From the NCBI GenBank assembly GCA_036004665.1, contig DASYRG010000083.1, positions 1 through 64,000 of the forward strand: DNA of 64,000 nucleotides, read 5' to 3'. Of the stretch, positions 1 through 7,644 are shown piece by piece (the stretch's first letter is position 1; every line of letters begins with the position of its first letter). This stretch comes from JACQGZ01 sp036004665. Its GTDB lineage: Bacteria; Sysuimicrobiota; Sysuimicrobiia; Sysuimicrobiales; Humicultoraceae. Under the pieces are notes generated by a model. It did not search any database. It saw nothing but the letters and a program-made list of their open reading frames with translations, and was not told the DNA's origin. The position numbers and the translations under genes are program-made.

Positions 1-227
1 CGGATGCGGTAGCGGGCGACCTTGAACAGCCCCTGCAGCGAGAAGGGATCCACCAGGTAGATGACGATGCGGCCCCGGAACCGCTCCGAGAGCCCATCGA
101 GCAGTTGGAGCAGACGGTAGTACTCCTGCCGCGCCTGCGACCACTCCCGAACGCGTCCGGGAGTCCAGGCGGCCAGCGGCGGCGCCAGCACCTCAACGCT
201 GAGGAGATCCTCTTTTGCAGGTCCCAT
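1..227 (-). CDS. Hypothetical protein, N-terminal part (runs off window)
   Basis: An open frame reads leftwards from an ATG at 225-227 and is still open at the window edge, giving about 75 residues. They include a charged helix-like stretch rich in R, E and Q, then RGRIVIYLVDPFSLQGLFK, which looks like a beta-strand followed by a helix of a small alpha/beta domain. I do not recognise the family. It is divergent from the di-iron oxidase gene at 355, and the 127-bp gap between them holds that gene's promoter. Confidence 0.5.
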   Translation of the reverse strand, partial: MGPAKEDLLSVEVLAPPLAAWTPGRVREWSQARQEYYRLLQLLDGLSERFRGRIVIYLVDPFSLQGLFKVARYRI

Positions 228-249
228 CGGCCCATACGATAGCAGAGCA

Positions 250-278
250 CGGACAGTCTCTTCGTTTTCCCGTATAAT
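250..278 (+). promoter_or_regulatory. Sigma-70-type promoter for the di-iron oxidase/HMGR operon
   Basis: A perfect TATAAT lies at 273-278, with CGGACA (4 of 6 matches to TTGACA) at 250-255 and a 17-bp spacer. A start near 285 would leave a leader of about 70 nt before the ATG at 355, which has AGGAG at 341-345. Confidence 0.55.
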
Positions 279-354
279 CCCCTCTAGCGACCTGCTGTCG
301 CGGTCCTATGGTCACGCTAGCGCGCACTCAGCGCGCCCCCAGGAGAGCTCTCCG

Positions 355-1347
355 ATGACCGAAGGTGGCGCTCCGGCTCCGCCCCGCCGCTCCTCCGGCA
401 TTAGAAGCGTTGTCCGCATCTTCCCCGACCTGGAAGAGGACCTCTTGCTTAACCTCTTCCACAAGGCCGCGAAAATGCAGTGGACCTCCCGCGATTTGGA
501 CTGGAGCGCCGAGCTGCCCATGACGCCCCGCCAGAAGGAGGCGCTCGCAAACATGCTCACCCCGGTCTACCTGGGGGAGCAGACAGCAATGGTCGGTGCG
601 GCGGGGATCCTGCCGCAGCTGATGGAGGCGGGTGAAACCACCGCCCAGATCTACCTATCCTCCTTCATCATGGACGAGGCCCGCCACTTCGAGGCTCTCA
701 CCCGACTGTACAAGACGCTGGGATTCCACCCGCTCGGGCTGCGCCAGTTGCCCGAGATGCTGCGCTACCATCACCGCATGCGCAGTACCGGAGACCGCGC
801 CGACTGGGTCTGGGGCATTCTCATCAGCGACCTCTTCGCCAAACTCTTCTACCAGTGGTGGTCGGATGCGCAGGGCGAGGCGCTCTTCGGCCGCATGTCG
901 GCGAGGATCCTGGTGGATGAGTCCCGCCACCAGGCCTTCGCCGAGCACTACCTGCGCCGCAACATCCCCAAGATGGAGGCGGACCGGCTCAAGGCGCTGG
1001 TGGAGATGCGGGACGAGCTCTACCGGATCATGCACGCCATGTACGACCGGCTGCGCGCCGACTGCGAAGCGGTGGGCCTCGATGGTGACGCCTTCCTGGC
1101 CCGGCTGTGGTCGGAGATCGACGCCTTCAGCGGGCGCATCGGCCTGACCAGCGGCGGGAAGCCGCCGGACGAGCGACCTCCTGACCGGTCCCGGCGCGCC
1201 CCCGAGCGCGGACCAGACGAGAGGCCGGAGGGACCGGAGCCTCGCACCACGCTGCACCTGGGAGGTCTCGCGCTCCCGCCCTGCTTCGGCTGCCTGCTCA
1301 CGATGCTCTGCCACCCCGGCCCCCAGACGCGACCCGCGCCCGCGTGA
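355..1347 (+). CDS. Ferritin-like di-iron oxidase (R2-like/AurF-like)
   Basis: 330 aa. The helical core carries a di-iron ligand pattern: E75, then DEARH at 107-111, an acidic residue near D159, and DESRH at 188-192. This is the two ExxH layout of ribonucleotide-reductase-R2-like and other ferritin-fold oxidases. The specific substrate cannot be read from the sequence. Residues about 275-330 form a Pro/Arg-rich tail with three cysteines that is not part of the fold. The start has AGGAG nine bases upstream and a good promoter at 250-278. The stop overlaps the GTG of the HMG-CoA reductase gene (GTGA), so the two are probably translationally coupled and may act on the same lipid or isoprenoid product. 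Confidence 0.7.
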   Translation: MTEGGAPAPPRRSSGIRSVVRIFPDLEEDLLLNLFHKAAKMQWTSRDLDWSAELPMTPRQKEALANMLTPVYLGEQTAMVGAAGILPQLMEAGETTAQIYLSSFIMDEARHFEALTRLYKTLGFHPLGLRQLPEMLRYHHRMRSTGDRADWVWGILISDLFAKLFYQWWSDAQGEALFGRMSARILVDESRHQAFAEHYLRRNIPKMEADRLKALVEMRDELYRIMHAMYDRLRADCEAVGLDGDAFLARLWSEIDAFSGRIGLTSGGKPPDERPPDRSRRAPERGPDERPEGPEPRTTLHLGGLALPPCFGCLLTMLCHPGPQTRPAPA

Positions 1348-2693
1348 CCCGCCGGCCGAAGCAGCCTTCGCCCGCCCAGTCCGCCGAGCCCAGGGGCTCA
1401 GCCTCCGACGCCGACCGGCGGCGGCTCTGGCCTCGCAAGAACACACCGGAGCAGATCGCCGAGCGTCAGGAGGCCGTCCGCGCCCTTCCGCACTGGAGCG
1501 CCGACCACGACTTCGTCTTCGCCTGGCCCCATCCTCCGGAAACCTACGCTGGGGCGCAGGAGGCGCTCACCGCGCATATGGTCCTTCCGGTGGCCGTCGT
1601 CGGGCCGCTGCGCCTCTCGCTGGGCCGCTACGCGGTGCACGCGGCAAACGGCCGCATCGTGGAGGAGAGCCGGGCCGCTGAGGACCTCCTCATCCCTCTG
1701 GCCCACACCGAGGGCGGCCTCTCCGCCTCGATGCTGCGCGGCATCACCGCCACCCTGGCCGATGGCGGCGTGCGCACCTTCGTCCTTGCCGACCGGATGA
1801 CCCGGGATTCGGCCTTTCTGTTCCGCACGACCGAGGAAGCGGTGATCTTCTCTCGCTGGGTGGCCGACCACACGCCGGCGATGTCCGCCTGGCTGCGCGA
1901 TTCCACCAACCCGCTGGCGGGTGAGCGCATCGGTGGGGTGGCGCGCCTCAGCCGGTACGCCATCCTCTGGGAGGTCGACACGCACGTCATCGGTCCTACC
2001 TGCCACCTCCTCTACCGCTACACTACCGGGGACGCCTGCGGGCCGAACATGATCACCCGCAACTCCCACGCGCTCAATCACGAATTCATCATGAAGCGCT
2101 TCCCGCCCGAGACCGGCATCCATCCGGTGCGCCTCTTCCTGGAGGCCAACATGGGCGGAGACAAGAAGCCGAGCGCCCAGTACTACATCGGCGGCGGCCA
2201 CGGCAAGACCGTCCTGGCGGAGGCCACGCTGTCCGAGGAGACCCTGCGCCGGGTCCTGCGCACCACCGCCGACGATCTGGCCGCGCTCGAGCACGCCGGC
2301 CTGCACGGCAGTCACGCCAGCGACATGCAGTCGATGGCATTCACCCCCGCCTCCGCCATCGCCGCGATCTTTGCCGCGACCGGACAGGATCTGGGGATGG
2401 TGGGCACCAGCAGCATGGCCCACGAGATCCTCGAACGCACCCCAGAGGGGGTGCATCTGGCCATCCGTTTTTCGGGCATCGAAGTGGGAACCATCGGCGG
2501 GGGGACCGGCCTGCCGCACGCCCAGGCCTACCTCTCCCTGCTGCGCTGCACCGGCCCAGGCAGCGTCTACCGGCTGGCGCAGATCGTCGCCGCGGCGGCT
2601 CTCTGTCTCGAGCTCTCCGCCTCCGCAGCGATGGCCAGCGCCGGCAGCGAGAACTTCGCCATGGCGCACCTCCGCCAGAGCGGGCGGGGCTAG
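1344..2693 (+). CDS. Hydroxymethylglutaryl-CoA reductase family protein
   Basis: 449 aa. HMG-CoA reductase makes mevalonate from HMG-CoA with NAD(P)H. The class I motifs are recognisable: the catalytic Glu (E73) with LPVAVVGPL, HTEGG at 121-125, the cofactor loop GDACGPNM at 229-236, catalytic DKKP at 273-276, GQD at 347-349 (catalytic Asp349), GGGT at 385-388, and a C-terminal His442. Every catalytic residue I can align is present, so an active enzyme is likely, although several motif neighbours are divergent. GTG start; 4-bp overlap with the di-iron protein gene. No other committed mevalonate gene is in the window apart from a thiolase at 16.6 kb. Confidence 0.82.
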   Translation: MTRRPKQPSPAQSAEPRGSASDADRRRLWPRKNTPEQIAERQEAVRALPHWSADHDFVFAWPHPPETYAGAQEALTAHMVLPVAVVGPLRLSLGRYAVHAANGRIVEESRAAEDLLIPLAHTEGGLSASMLRGITATLADGGVRTFVLADRMTRDSAFLFRTTEEAVIFSRWVADHTPAMSAWLRDSTNPLAGERIGGVARLSRYAILWEVDTHVIGPTCHLLYRYTTGDACGPNMITRNSHALNHEFIMKRFPPETGIHPVRLFLEANMGGDKKPSAQYYIGGGHGKTVLAEATLSEETLRRVLRTTADDLAALEHAGLHGSHASDMQSMAFTPASAIAAIFAATGQDLGMVGTSSMAHEILERTPEGVHLAIRFSGIEVGTIGGGTGLPHAQAYLSLLRCTGPGSVYRLAQIVAAAALCLELSASAAMASAGSENFAMAHLRQSGRG

Positions 2694-2694
2694 G

Positions 2695-3582
2695 GTGCGC
2701 GCCCTCGCTGTCATCAACCCGGCCGCCGGCGGCGGGCGGGCCGGCAAGGTCTGGCCGGCGGTGCGTCCCCGCTTGATCGCCGCGGGGTGGCACGTTACCG
2801 ACGTCACCGGCGCCGGCCCGCAGGCGGTGCAGCATGCGGAAATAGGGGCGCGCGAAGGCTACGAGGTCATCCTGGCCGTCGGCGGAGACGGTACCGCCCA
2901 CTGGGCCGCCAACGGAATCCTCCGGGCCGGCGTTTCCGCCCCTCCCGCGCTCGGGGTGGTGCCGGCAGGGACGGGGGTCGATTTCGCCGCCGCCCTCGGC
3001 CTCCCCAAGAACACCTCGGGGGCCGTCGACGCATTGCTGCGGGGGGGCCGCCGGCGCATCGACGTGGGCCGGATGAACGCCCTCCACTTTCTCACGATCG
3101 GCATGGTTGGCTTCGGCGCGGAAGTGGCGCGGCAGATCAACGAGTGGCCGCGGCCCTTACCGGGCCCGGTGATGTACATCGCCGGGGTGTTGAAGATGCT
3201 GGTCGCCTACAACCCCACCGAGATGGAGGTCACCCTCGATGGGGTGCCGCGCCGGGAGCGACTCTTCATGGTCGCCGTGGGCAATTCCCACCGCGCCGCC
3301 GGCGGGATGAAGCTCTGCCCGGGCGCCGCCCCGGACGACGGGCTCTTCGAGGTCGTCCTCATCGGGGACGTGACGAAGGGGGAGGTGCTGCGCCTCTTGC
3401 CCAAGACCTTCTCGGGCGGGCACATCGGCCACCCGAAGGTCCAGGTCGTCACCGCCTCCGCCGTCACCATCGACAGCACCGCGCCGCTGGCGGTGCAGGG
3501 AGACGGAGAGCTCGCAGGGACGGTGCCGGCGACCTTTACGGTGATCCCGCAGGCGCTGGAGGTGCTGGCACCTGCTCGCTGA
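2695..3582 (+). CDS. Diacylglycerol/lipid kinase family protein (DagK/YegS type)
   Basis: 295 aa from a GTG one base after the HMGR stop. It begins directly with the family N-terminus VINPAAGGGRAGK. It has GGDGT (nucleotide loop), PAGTGVDFAAALGLP in place of the usual GTxNDFA, the PGAAPDDGLFEVV block and a C-terminal QGDGE. The family phosphorylates diacylglycerol, sphingoid or related lipids at the membrane. An upstream in-frame extension exists but overlaps HMGR, so the GTG at 2695 is preferred. The last 47 bp overlap the convergent plsC gene. Confidence 0.83.
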   Translation: MRALAVINPAAGGGRAGKVWPAVRPRLIAAGWHVTDVTGAGPQAVQHAEIGAREGYEVILAVGGDGTAHWAANGILRAGVSAPPALGVVPAGTGVDFAAALGLPKNTSGAVDALLRGGRRRIDVGRMNALHFLTIGMVGFGAEVARQINEWPRPLPGPVMYIAGVLKMLVAYNPTEMEVTLDGVPRRERLFMVAVGNSHRAAGGMKLCPGAAPDDGLFEVVLIGDVTKGEVLRLLPKTFSGGHIGHPKVQVVTASAVTIDSTAPLAVQGDGELAGTVPATFTVIPQALEVLAPAR

Positions 3583-4210
3583 TCCGCGGGGGCAGCGGCT
3601 GCTGATCGGGCGGCAGCAGCGCCGCCACCGCCTGCTCGAACCGCCGGGTCCACTCCATGATGGTCTCCCGCTTCAGGCGACCCTCGACCTTCGGCACGCT
3701 GATGGGGGGTCCGATGCGCACGAGGACGGGAGAGCGCCGCGGCCACTTTGCCCCCTGCGGCAGGGTCCGATGGCTGCCGATGATGGCGATCGGGAGTACC
3801 GGTATACCGGCGCGCAGCGCCCAGTAGGCGGCCCCTTCTTCAAACGGACGCAACCGGCCATCCGGGCTGCGCGTCCCTTCCGCAAAGAGCCCGAGCACGC
3901 CGCCCCGGCGCAGAATCCCCAGTGCGGTGCGGACCGCCGTCCGATCGGGCTCTCCCCGCCTGACGAAGATACCGCCCAGCGACCGGACCCACGCGCGCAC
4001 GGCCGCCACGCGCATCAGTTCCTGCTTCGCCATGAACGACACCCTGGACCGGAGGGCGATCGCCACGAGCGGGATGTCCACGGCGCTGTTGTGGTTGGAG
4101 ATGGCGACGAAGGGCGGCGCAGGTTCGTTCTGTCTTCCTTCCACCTGGAAGCCAAAGTGCAGCCGAAACCACACGCCAAAGTACCATCGGGTGAACCGGT
4201 ACCAGATCAC
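3536..4210 (-). CDS. plsC: 1-acyl-sn-glycerol-3-phosphate acyltransferase
   Basis: 224 aa. PlsC makes phosphatidic acid from lysophosphatidate and acyl-ACP/CoA at the membrane. The acceptor motif NHxxxxD is present (H40, D45 in NHNSAVD), along with FVRRGE near 82-87 and EGTRS at 111-115, followed by the VLPIAIIGSHR block. The GTG start overlaps the upstream cmk stop as GTGA (4207-4210), so plsC is the last gene of the btuF/btuD-cmk/plsC operon. A cmk-plsC order is common in Gram-positive-type genomes. The C-terminus past about residue 205 is Pro-rich and overlaps the convergent lipid kinase gene. Confidence 0.87.
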   Translation of the reverse strand: MIWYRFTRWYFGVWFRLHFGFQVEGRQNEPAPPFVAISNHNSAVDIPLVAIALRSRVSFMAKQELMRVAAVRAWVRSLGGIFVRRGEPDRTAVRTALGILRRGGVLGLFAEGTRSPDGRLRPFEEGAAYWALRAGIPVLPIAIIGSHRTLPQGAKWPRRSPVLVRIGPPISVPKVEGRLKRETIMEWTRRFEQAVAALLPPDQQPLPPRISEQVPAPPAPAGSP

Positions 4211-5751
4211 GCCGGCCCTGCGCCGATGCGCCGGCGCGCCACCGACAGGACTTCGTCGGCCACCTGGTCAGGGCTCTTGCCCGTGGTGTCGATGAGGAGG
4301 GCGTCCGAAGCGACGCGCAGCGGGGAGTGCACGCGCTCGCGGTCGCGCTGGTCGCGCGCCTCCTCCGCCGCCCGCAGCGCTTCGTAATCCACGGGAGTCC
4401 CTTTGGCCACCAGCTCCTCGAAGCGGCGGCGCGCCCGTTCTTGCGGGGTGGCGTTGAGAAACACCTTCACCTCCGCAAGAGGAAAGACCACGGTGCCGAT
4501 GTCCCGCCCCTCCATCACCACGGCGCCTGTGGCGCCCAGGCGGCGCTGCCGCGCCACCAGGGCCTCCCGCACCGGCGGATGGGTGCTGACAACGGAGGCG
4601 GCCTCCGAGACGGCCGGGTCTTTGAGCGCGTCCGAGACGTCCTCGCCGGCCACGAGCAGCCGATCCCCATCGTCGGAAGGGGCAAACTCCATCGGCAGCG
4701 ATCGGGCCAGCGCCCCCAAGGCGTCCCCGTCGTGCGGGTCGATGCCCCGCCGCAGCGCCTCACGCGCCACGGCGCGGTACATCGCCCCGGTGTTGATGTA
4801 GCGGTAGCCCAGCCGGGCCGCCACCGCGCGTGCCACCGTAGACTTGCCCGCGCCCATCGGGCCGTCAATAGCAATCACGATCGGCCGTGCGGCCCCATCC
4901 GGCATGGCCGCTGAGCGACTTCCCTCATCGCCAGAGCCCCTCCTGCTCACAACCGTCACCAAAAGACGCCCGCCAGCGGGGTGGGGGCGCACGAGGAACT
5001 CCGCGGCGTACACGGGCGCGAGGAGCGCGCCGGTCAGCACCGCTTCGGGCGTGCCGTCGGCCACGACCCGGCCGCGGTCCAGCAGCAGGACCCGGGCGCA
5101 GAACGCCGCCGCAAGGTTGAGGTCGTGGAGGGCGGCCACCAGGGTCAACCCGCTGGGTGGGAGGCCGGCGAGGAGCTCCATGATCTCCAGTTGCACGGCG
5201 ACGTCGAGGTGCGCCGTCGGTTCATCGAGCAGCAGGACGCGGGCTTCCTGTGCCAGGGCCCGCGCGATGAGCACGCGCTGGCGCTCTCCGCCGCTGAGCG
5301 TCTCGACGAGGCGACCCTCCAGTTCCTCGAGACGGGTCCGGCGCAGCGCCTGTTCGACCGCGGCGCGGTCCGCGGCGCCCCCTCCCCCCCACCGTCCCAG
5401 GTGAGGCGTCCGGCCCATTCCCACCGCCTCCCGTACCGTGAAGCCTGCGGGCGGACCTTCCACCTGCGGTACGACGGCCACGAGACGCGCCCGTTCCCGC
5501 GGAGTGAGCCGCGCGACGTCCCGCCCGTCCACCCTCACGCTGCCGGCGTGGAGAGGGACCACGCCGCTGATCGCGCGTAGGAGGGTGGTTTTCCCTGCGC
5601 CGTTGGGGCCGATGACGCCGACAAACTCACCCGGCTCAATGTGCATCGTGACGCCGTCGAGCGAGAGGCTCGGAGTGGTTCCGCAGCGGGAGGCACCGCG
5701 GGACGGATCCCCGGTCGGATAAGTCACGGTAACGCCGGCAAGGTCGATCAT
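4207..5751 (-). CDS. cmk: ABC transporter ATPase (BtuD/FecE type) fused in frame to cytidylate kinase
   Basis: 514 aa in one uninterrupted frame. Residues 1-270 are a B12/siderophore-type ABC ATPase: Walker A GPNGAGKTT near 48-56, signature LSGGERQR near 152-159, Walker B VLLLDEP near 172-178, and H-loop ALHDLN. Residues 283-514 are a complete cytidylate kinase (CMP to CDP): P-loop DGPMGAGKS near 296-304, NTGAMYRA, and GRDIGTVVFP. Met283 (ATG at 4903-4905) could start a normal 232-aa Cmk, with a weak GAGGG about 16 nt upstream. So either a real fusion or two genes joined by loss of a stop is possible. It overlaps btuF by 4 bp and plsC by 4 bp. Confidence 0.82.
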   Translation of the reverse strand: MIDLAGVTVTYPTGDPSRGASRCGTTPSLSLDGVTMHIEPGEFVGVIGPNGAGKTTLLRAISGVVPLHAGSVRVDGRDVARLTPRERARLVAVVPQVEGPPAGFTVREAVGMGRTPHLGRWGGGGAADRAAVEQALRRTRLEELEGRLVETLSGGERQRVLIARALAQEARVLLLDEPTAHLDVAVQLEIMELLAGLPPSGLTLVAALHDLNLAAAFCARVLLLDRGRVVADGTPEAVLTGALLAPVYAAEFLVRPHPAGGRLLVTVVSRRGSGDEGSRSAAMPDGAARPIVIAIDGPMGAGKSTVARAVAARLGYRYINTGAMYRAVAREALRRGIDPHDGDALGALARSLPMEFAPSDDGDRLLVAGEDVSDALKDPAVSEAASVVSTHPPVREALVARQRRLGATGAVVMEGRDIGTVVFPLAEVKVFLNATPQERARRRFEELVAKGTPVDYEALRAAEEARDQRDRERVHSPLRVASDALLIDTTGKSPDQVADEVLSVARRRIGAGPA

Positions 5752-6680
5752 CGCGGCTTAGGCGTGGCCGGGGGCGGCGGGACGACCTCCGGGTGCAGGC
5801 GCGAGGCGATCTGCTCGAGACCGTCCACCAGACGCGGTCCGGGACGCGAGACCAGGTCCGGATCCAGTTCGTAGACCCGCCCGCGCCGTACCGCGTCCAC
5901 CCGGGCCCATCCTGCGCGGCGGCCGAGGCGGCGCGCGCCAGGATAGGTCAACAGGATCACCTGCGGGTTGCGGCGGAGGACGGCCTCGGGGGAGATCTGC
6001 GGCCACCCGCGGAGATCGGGAAAGAGGTTCTTCCCCCGGGCGCGGCGGAGCAGATCGTCGATAAAGGTCCCGCCGGCCGCGGTCTGGGGTGGTTCTCCCC
6101 AGATCTCCACGTAGACGCGGGGCCGAGGCAGCCCCCGGACGCTCCGGCCGACCGCGTCAATCCGCACTCGCAGCAGCCGCACGGCCCGATCCGCCGCGGG
6201 GCGCGCGTTCGTGACGCGCCCCAGCAGGACGATCTGCGATAGCGTTTCCTCCAGGCTGTGCGCCTCTACCGCCAGAACGGGAAGGCGCACGCGAATCAGG
6301 CGCTCAAGCTGGGCTCGCTGCAGACTCGCCACGCCCACCACCAGATCGGGGCGCAGATTGAGGATGCGTTCGACGTCCAGGATCACCCCGCCGACCCGGG
6401 GTTTGCCGCGGACGCCCGCGGGGGGGTAGTTATCGGCGTCGCCGATCCCCACCACGCGGCCCCCAACTCCAAGCACAAAAAGCACCTCGGTGACGCTCGG
6501 CGCGACCGAGACGATGCGCTGCGGCGGGCGGGGGACCGTGATCTGGCGCCCGAAAGCATCGCGGATCTGGAGAGGAAAGCCGGCCGCCGAGGGTGCGCTC
6601 GCCGACGGCCATCCCGCCGCGAGCGCCAACACGAACGCGAGGACCAGATTCATCGCCAGCCGAAGTATACGTCTCGTCAT
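5748..6680 (-). CDS. btuF: ABC transporter substrate-binding protein, cobalamin/Fe-siderophore type
   Basis: About 310 aa, exported. The ATG at 6678-6680 gives a signal peptide with a basic n-region (MTRRILRLA) and a hydrophobic stretch ending near ASA; an inner ATG at 6651-6653 is the alternative. The mature protein has the periplasmic-binding hallmarks DAFGRQITVPRPPQRIVS, a TEVLFVLG helix, GKPRVGG and LRPDLVVG, i.e. the BtuF/FepB family that delivers B12, haem or ferric chelates. Its stop overlaps the ATPase start (ATGA). No FecCD-type permease lies beside it or anywhere in the window. The start codon overlaps the divergent csaA start. Confidence 0.8.
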   Translation of the reverse strand: MTRRILRLAMNLVLAFVLALAAGWPSASAPSAAGFPLQIRDAFGRQITVPRPPQRIVSVAPSVTEVLFVLGVGGRVVGIGDADNYPPAGVRGKPRVGGVILDVERILNLRPDLVVGVASLQRAQLERLIRVRLPVLAVEAHSLEETLSQIVLLGRVTNARPAADRAVRLLRVRIDAVGRSVRGLPRPRVYVEIWGEPPQTAAGGTFIDDLLRRARGKNLFPDLRGWPQISPEAVLRRNPQVILLTYPGARRLGRRAGWARVDAVRRGRVYELDPDLVSRPGPRLVDGLEQIASRLHPEVVPPPPATPKPR

Positions 6681-7014
6681 GAGCCGGATTGGCATCGAAG
6701 AGTTCGACCGCGTCGAGATGCGCGTGGGTCGCGTCCTCCAGGTCGAGGAGTTCCCCAAGGCGAGGAAGCCGTCCTATCGCCTCCTCATCGACTTCGGCCC
6801 GTACGGGGTGCGCCGTTCCTCGGCGGCGGTGGAGCCCTTCTATCCCCGGGAGGACCTGGTCGGCCGCCAGGTCGTCGCCGTCATGAACTTCCCCCCGCGC
6901 CGCATCGCCGACTTCGAGAGCGAGGTCCTGGTCCTCGGGGCCGTGGAGCAGGGCGGCCGCATCATCCTGCTGCGACCCGACGCCGAGGCCGAACTGGGCG
7001 CGCGCATCGCATGA
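6679..7014 (+). CDS. csaA: CsaA-like tRNA-binding-domain protein
   Basis: 111 aa, the usual CsaA length. It is a single OB-fold tRNA-binding domain with the family blocks VEMRVGRVLQVEEF, ARKPSYRLLIDFG, RRSSA, LVGRQVVAVMNFPPR, SEVLVLGA and ILLRPDAE. CsaA is a dimeric tRNA-binding protein with reported chaperone-like activity. The ATG at 6679 overlaps the divergent btuF ATG in a CATG, so there is no room for a ribosome-binding site outside btuF. The stop overlaps the DinB start (ATGA, 7011-7014). Confidence 0.85.
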   Translation: MSRIGIEEFDRVEMRVGRVLQVEEFPKARKPSYRLLIDFGPYGVRRSSAAVEPFYPREDLVGRQVVAVMNFPPRRIADFESEVLVLGAVEQGGRIILLRPDAEAELGARIA

Positions 7015-7478
7015 TCCCGCGCCGCACCTTGAAGCTCTTCGGCGCGGTGCCGGACGGCCTGCTTGCGTTGTGCGCGCCGCACGGCTGGGAGGCCCTGACC
7101 TCGGCCCCCGCGGAAGGGCTCCGCTCCATTCGGGATCTCCTCGTGCACATGGTCGGCGCTGAACAGTGGTGGATCCAGCACGTGATCGAAGGCAGGCCGC
7201 CCATGCGCGACCGGCCGGAGACCTTCGGCGACCTCGATGCGATCCGCCGCCGCTGGCGCCCCCAGCGGGACGCGACCGTGGCCATGGCCATCGCGCTCAC
7301 CGAGGAGGAGTGGCGGTCCCCCCGCCCCCTCCCCTGGGATTCTCGCCAGACGGCCGGGGTGGACGAGATCTTCTGGCACGTCGTCACGCACGAGCAGTAC
7401 CATCGCGGTCAGATCTTCACGCGACTGGCCATGCTCGGCCAGCGGGATCTCCCCGACCTTGATCTAGAGCCTCGCTAA
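7011..7478 (+). CDS. DinB-family protein (copy 1)
   Basis: 155 aa, four-helix DinB/YfiT-like fold. Metal-ligand histidines are visible in LLVHMVGAEQWW near 43-54 and in HVVTHEQYHRGQI near 123-135, the typical His triad. DinB-like proteins are metal-dependent and include thiol transferases and damage-inducible proteins; the substrate here is unknown. Start overlaps the csaA stop. A second, diverged copy follows at 7641 with the same length and the same csaA-derived upstream sequence. Confidence 0.82.
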   Translation: MIPRRTLKLFGAVPDGLLALCAPHGWEALTSAPAEGLRSIRDLLVHMVGAEQWWIQHVIEGRPPMRDRPETFGDLDAIRRRWRPQRDATVAMAIALTEEEWRSPRPLPWDSRQTAGVDEIFWHVVTHEQYHRGQIFTRLAMLGQRDLPDLDLEPR

Positions 7479-7491
7479 GGAGAAGCTCGCC

Positions 7492-7644
7492 GTGGGCCCG
7501 CAGGTCGTAGCCGTCATGAACTTCCCCCCGCGCCGTGCCGACTTCGAGAGCGAGGTCCTGGTCCTCGGGGCCGTGGAGCAGGGCGGCCGCATCATCCTGC
7601 TGCGGCCCGACGCCGAGGCCGAACTGGGCGCGCGTATCGCATGA
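7492..7644 (+). pseudogene. csaA 3' fragment (duplicated), possibly translated 50-aa peptide
   Basis: A copy of the last ~48 codons of csaA, from QVVAVMNFPPR to the stop, with one Ile codon lost (PPRRADFE instead of PPRRIADFE). It lacks the N-terminal half of the OB-fold, so it cannot be a functional CsaA. It may still be translated: a GTG at 7492 has AAGGAG at 7477-7482 at ideal distance, and its TGA overlaps the next DinB ATG. It may therefore serve as a leader that couples DinB copy 2 to upstream translation. Confidence 0.75.

Noticed and set aside
1398..2807. 469-aa minus-strand frame opposite HMG-CoA reductase
   Set aside because: Antisense shadow with low-complexity H/G/R content and no homology.
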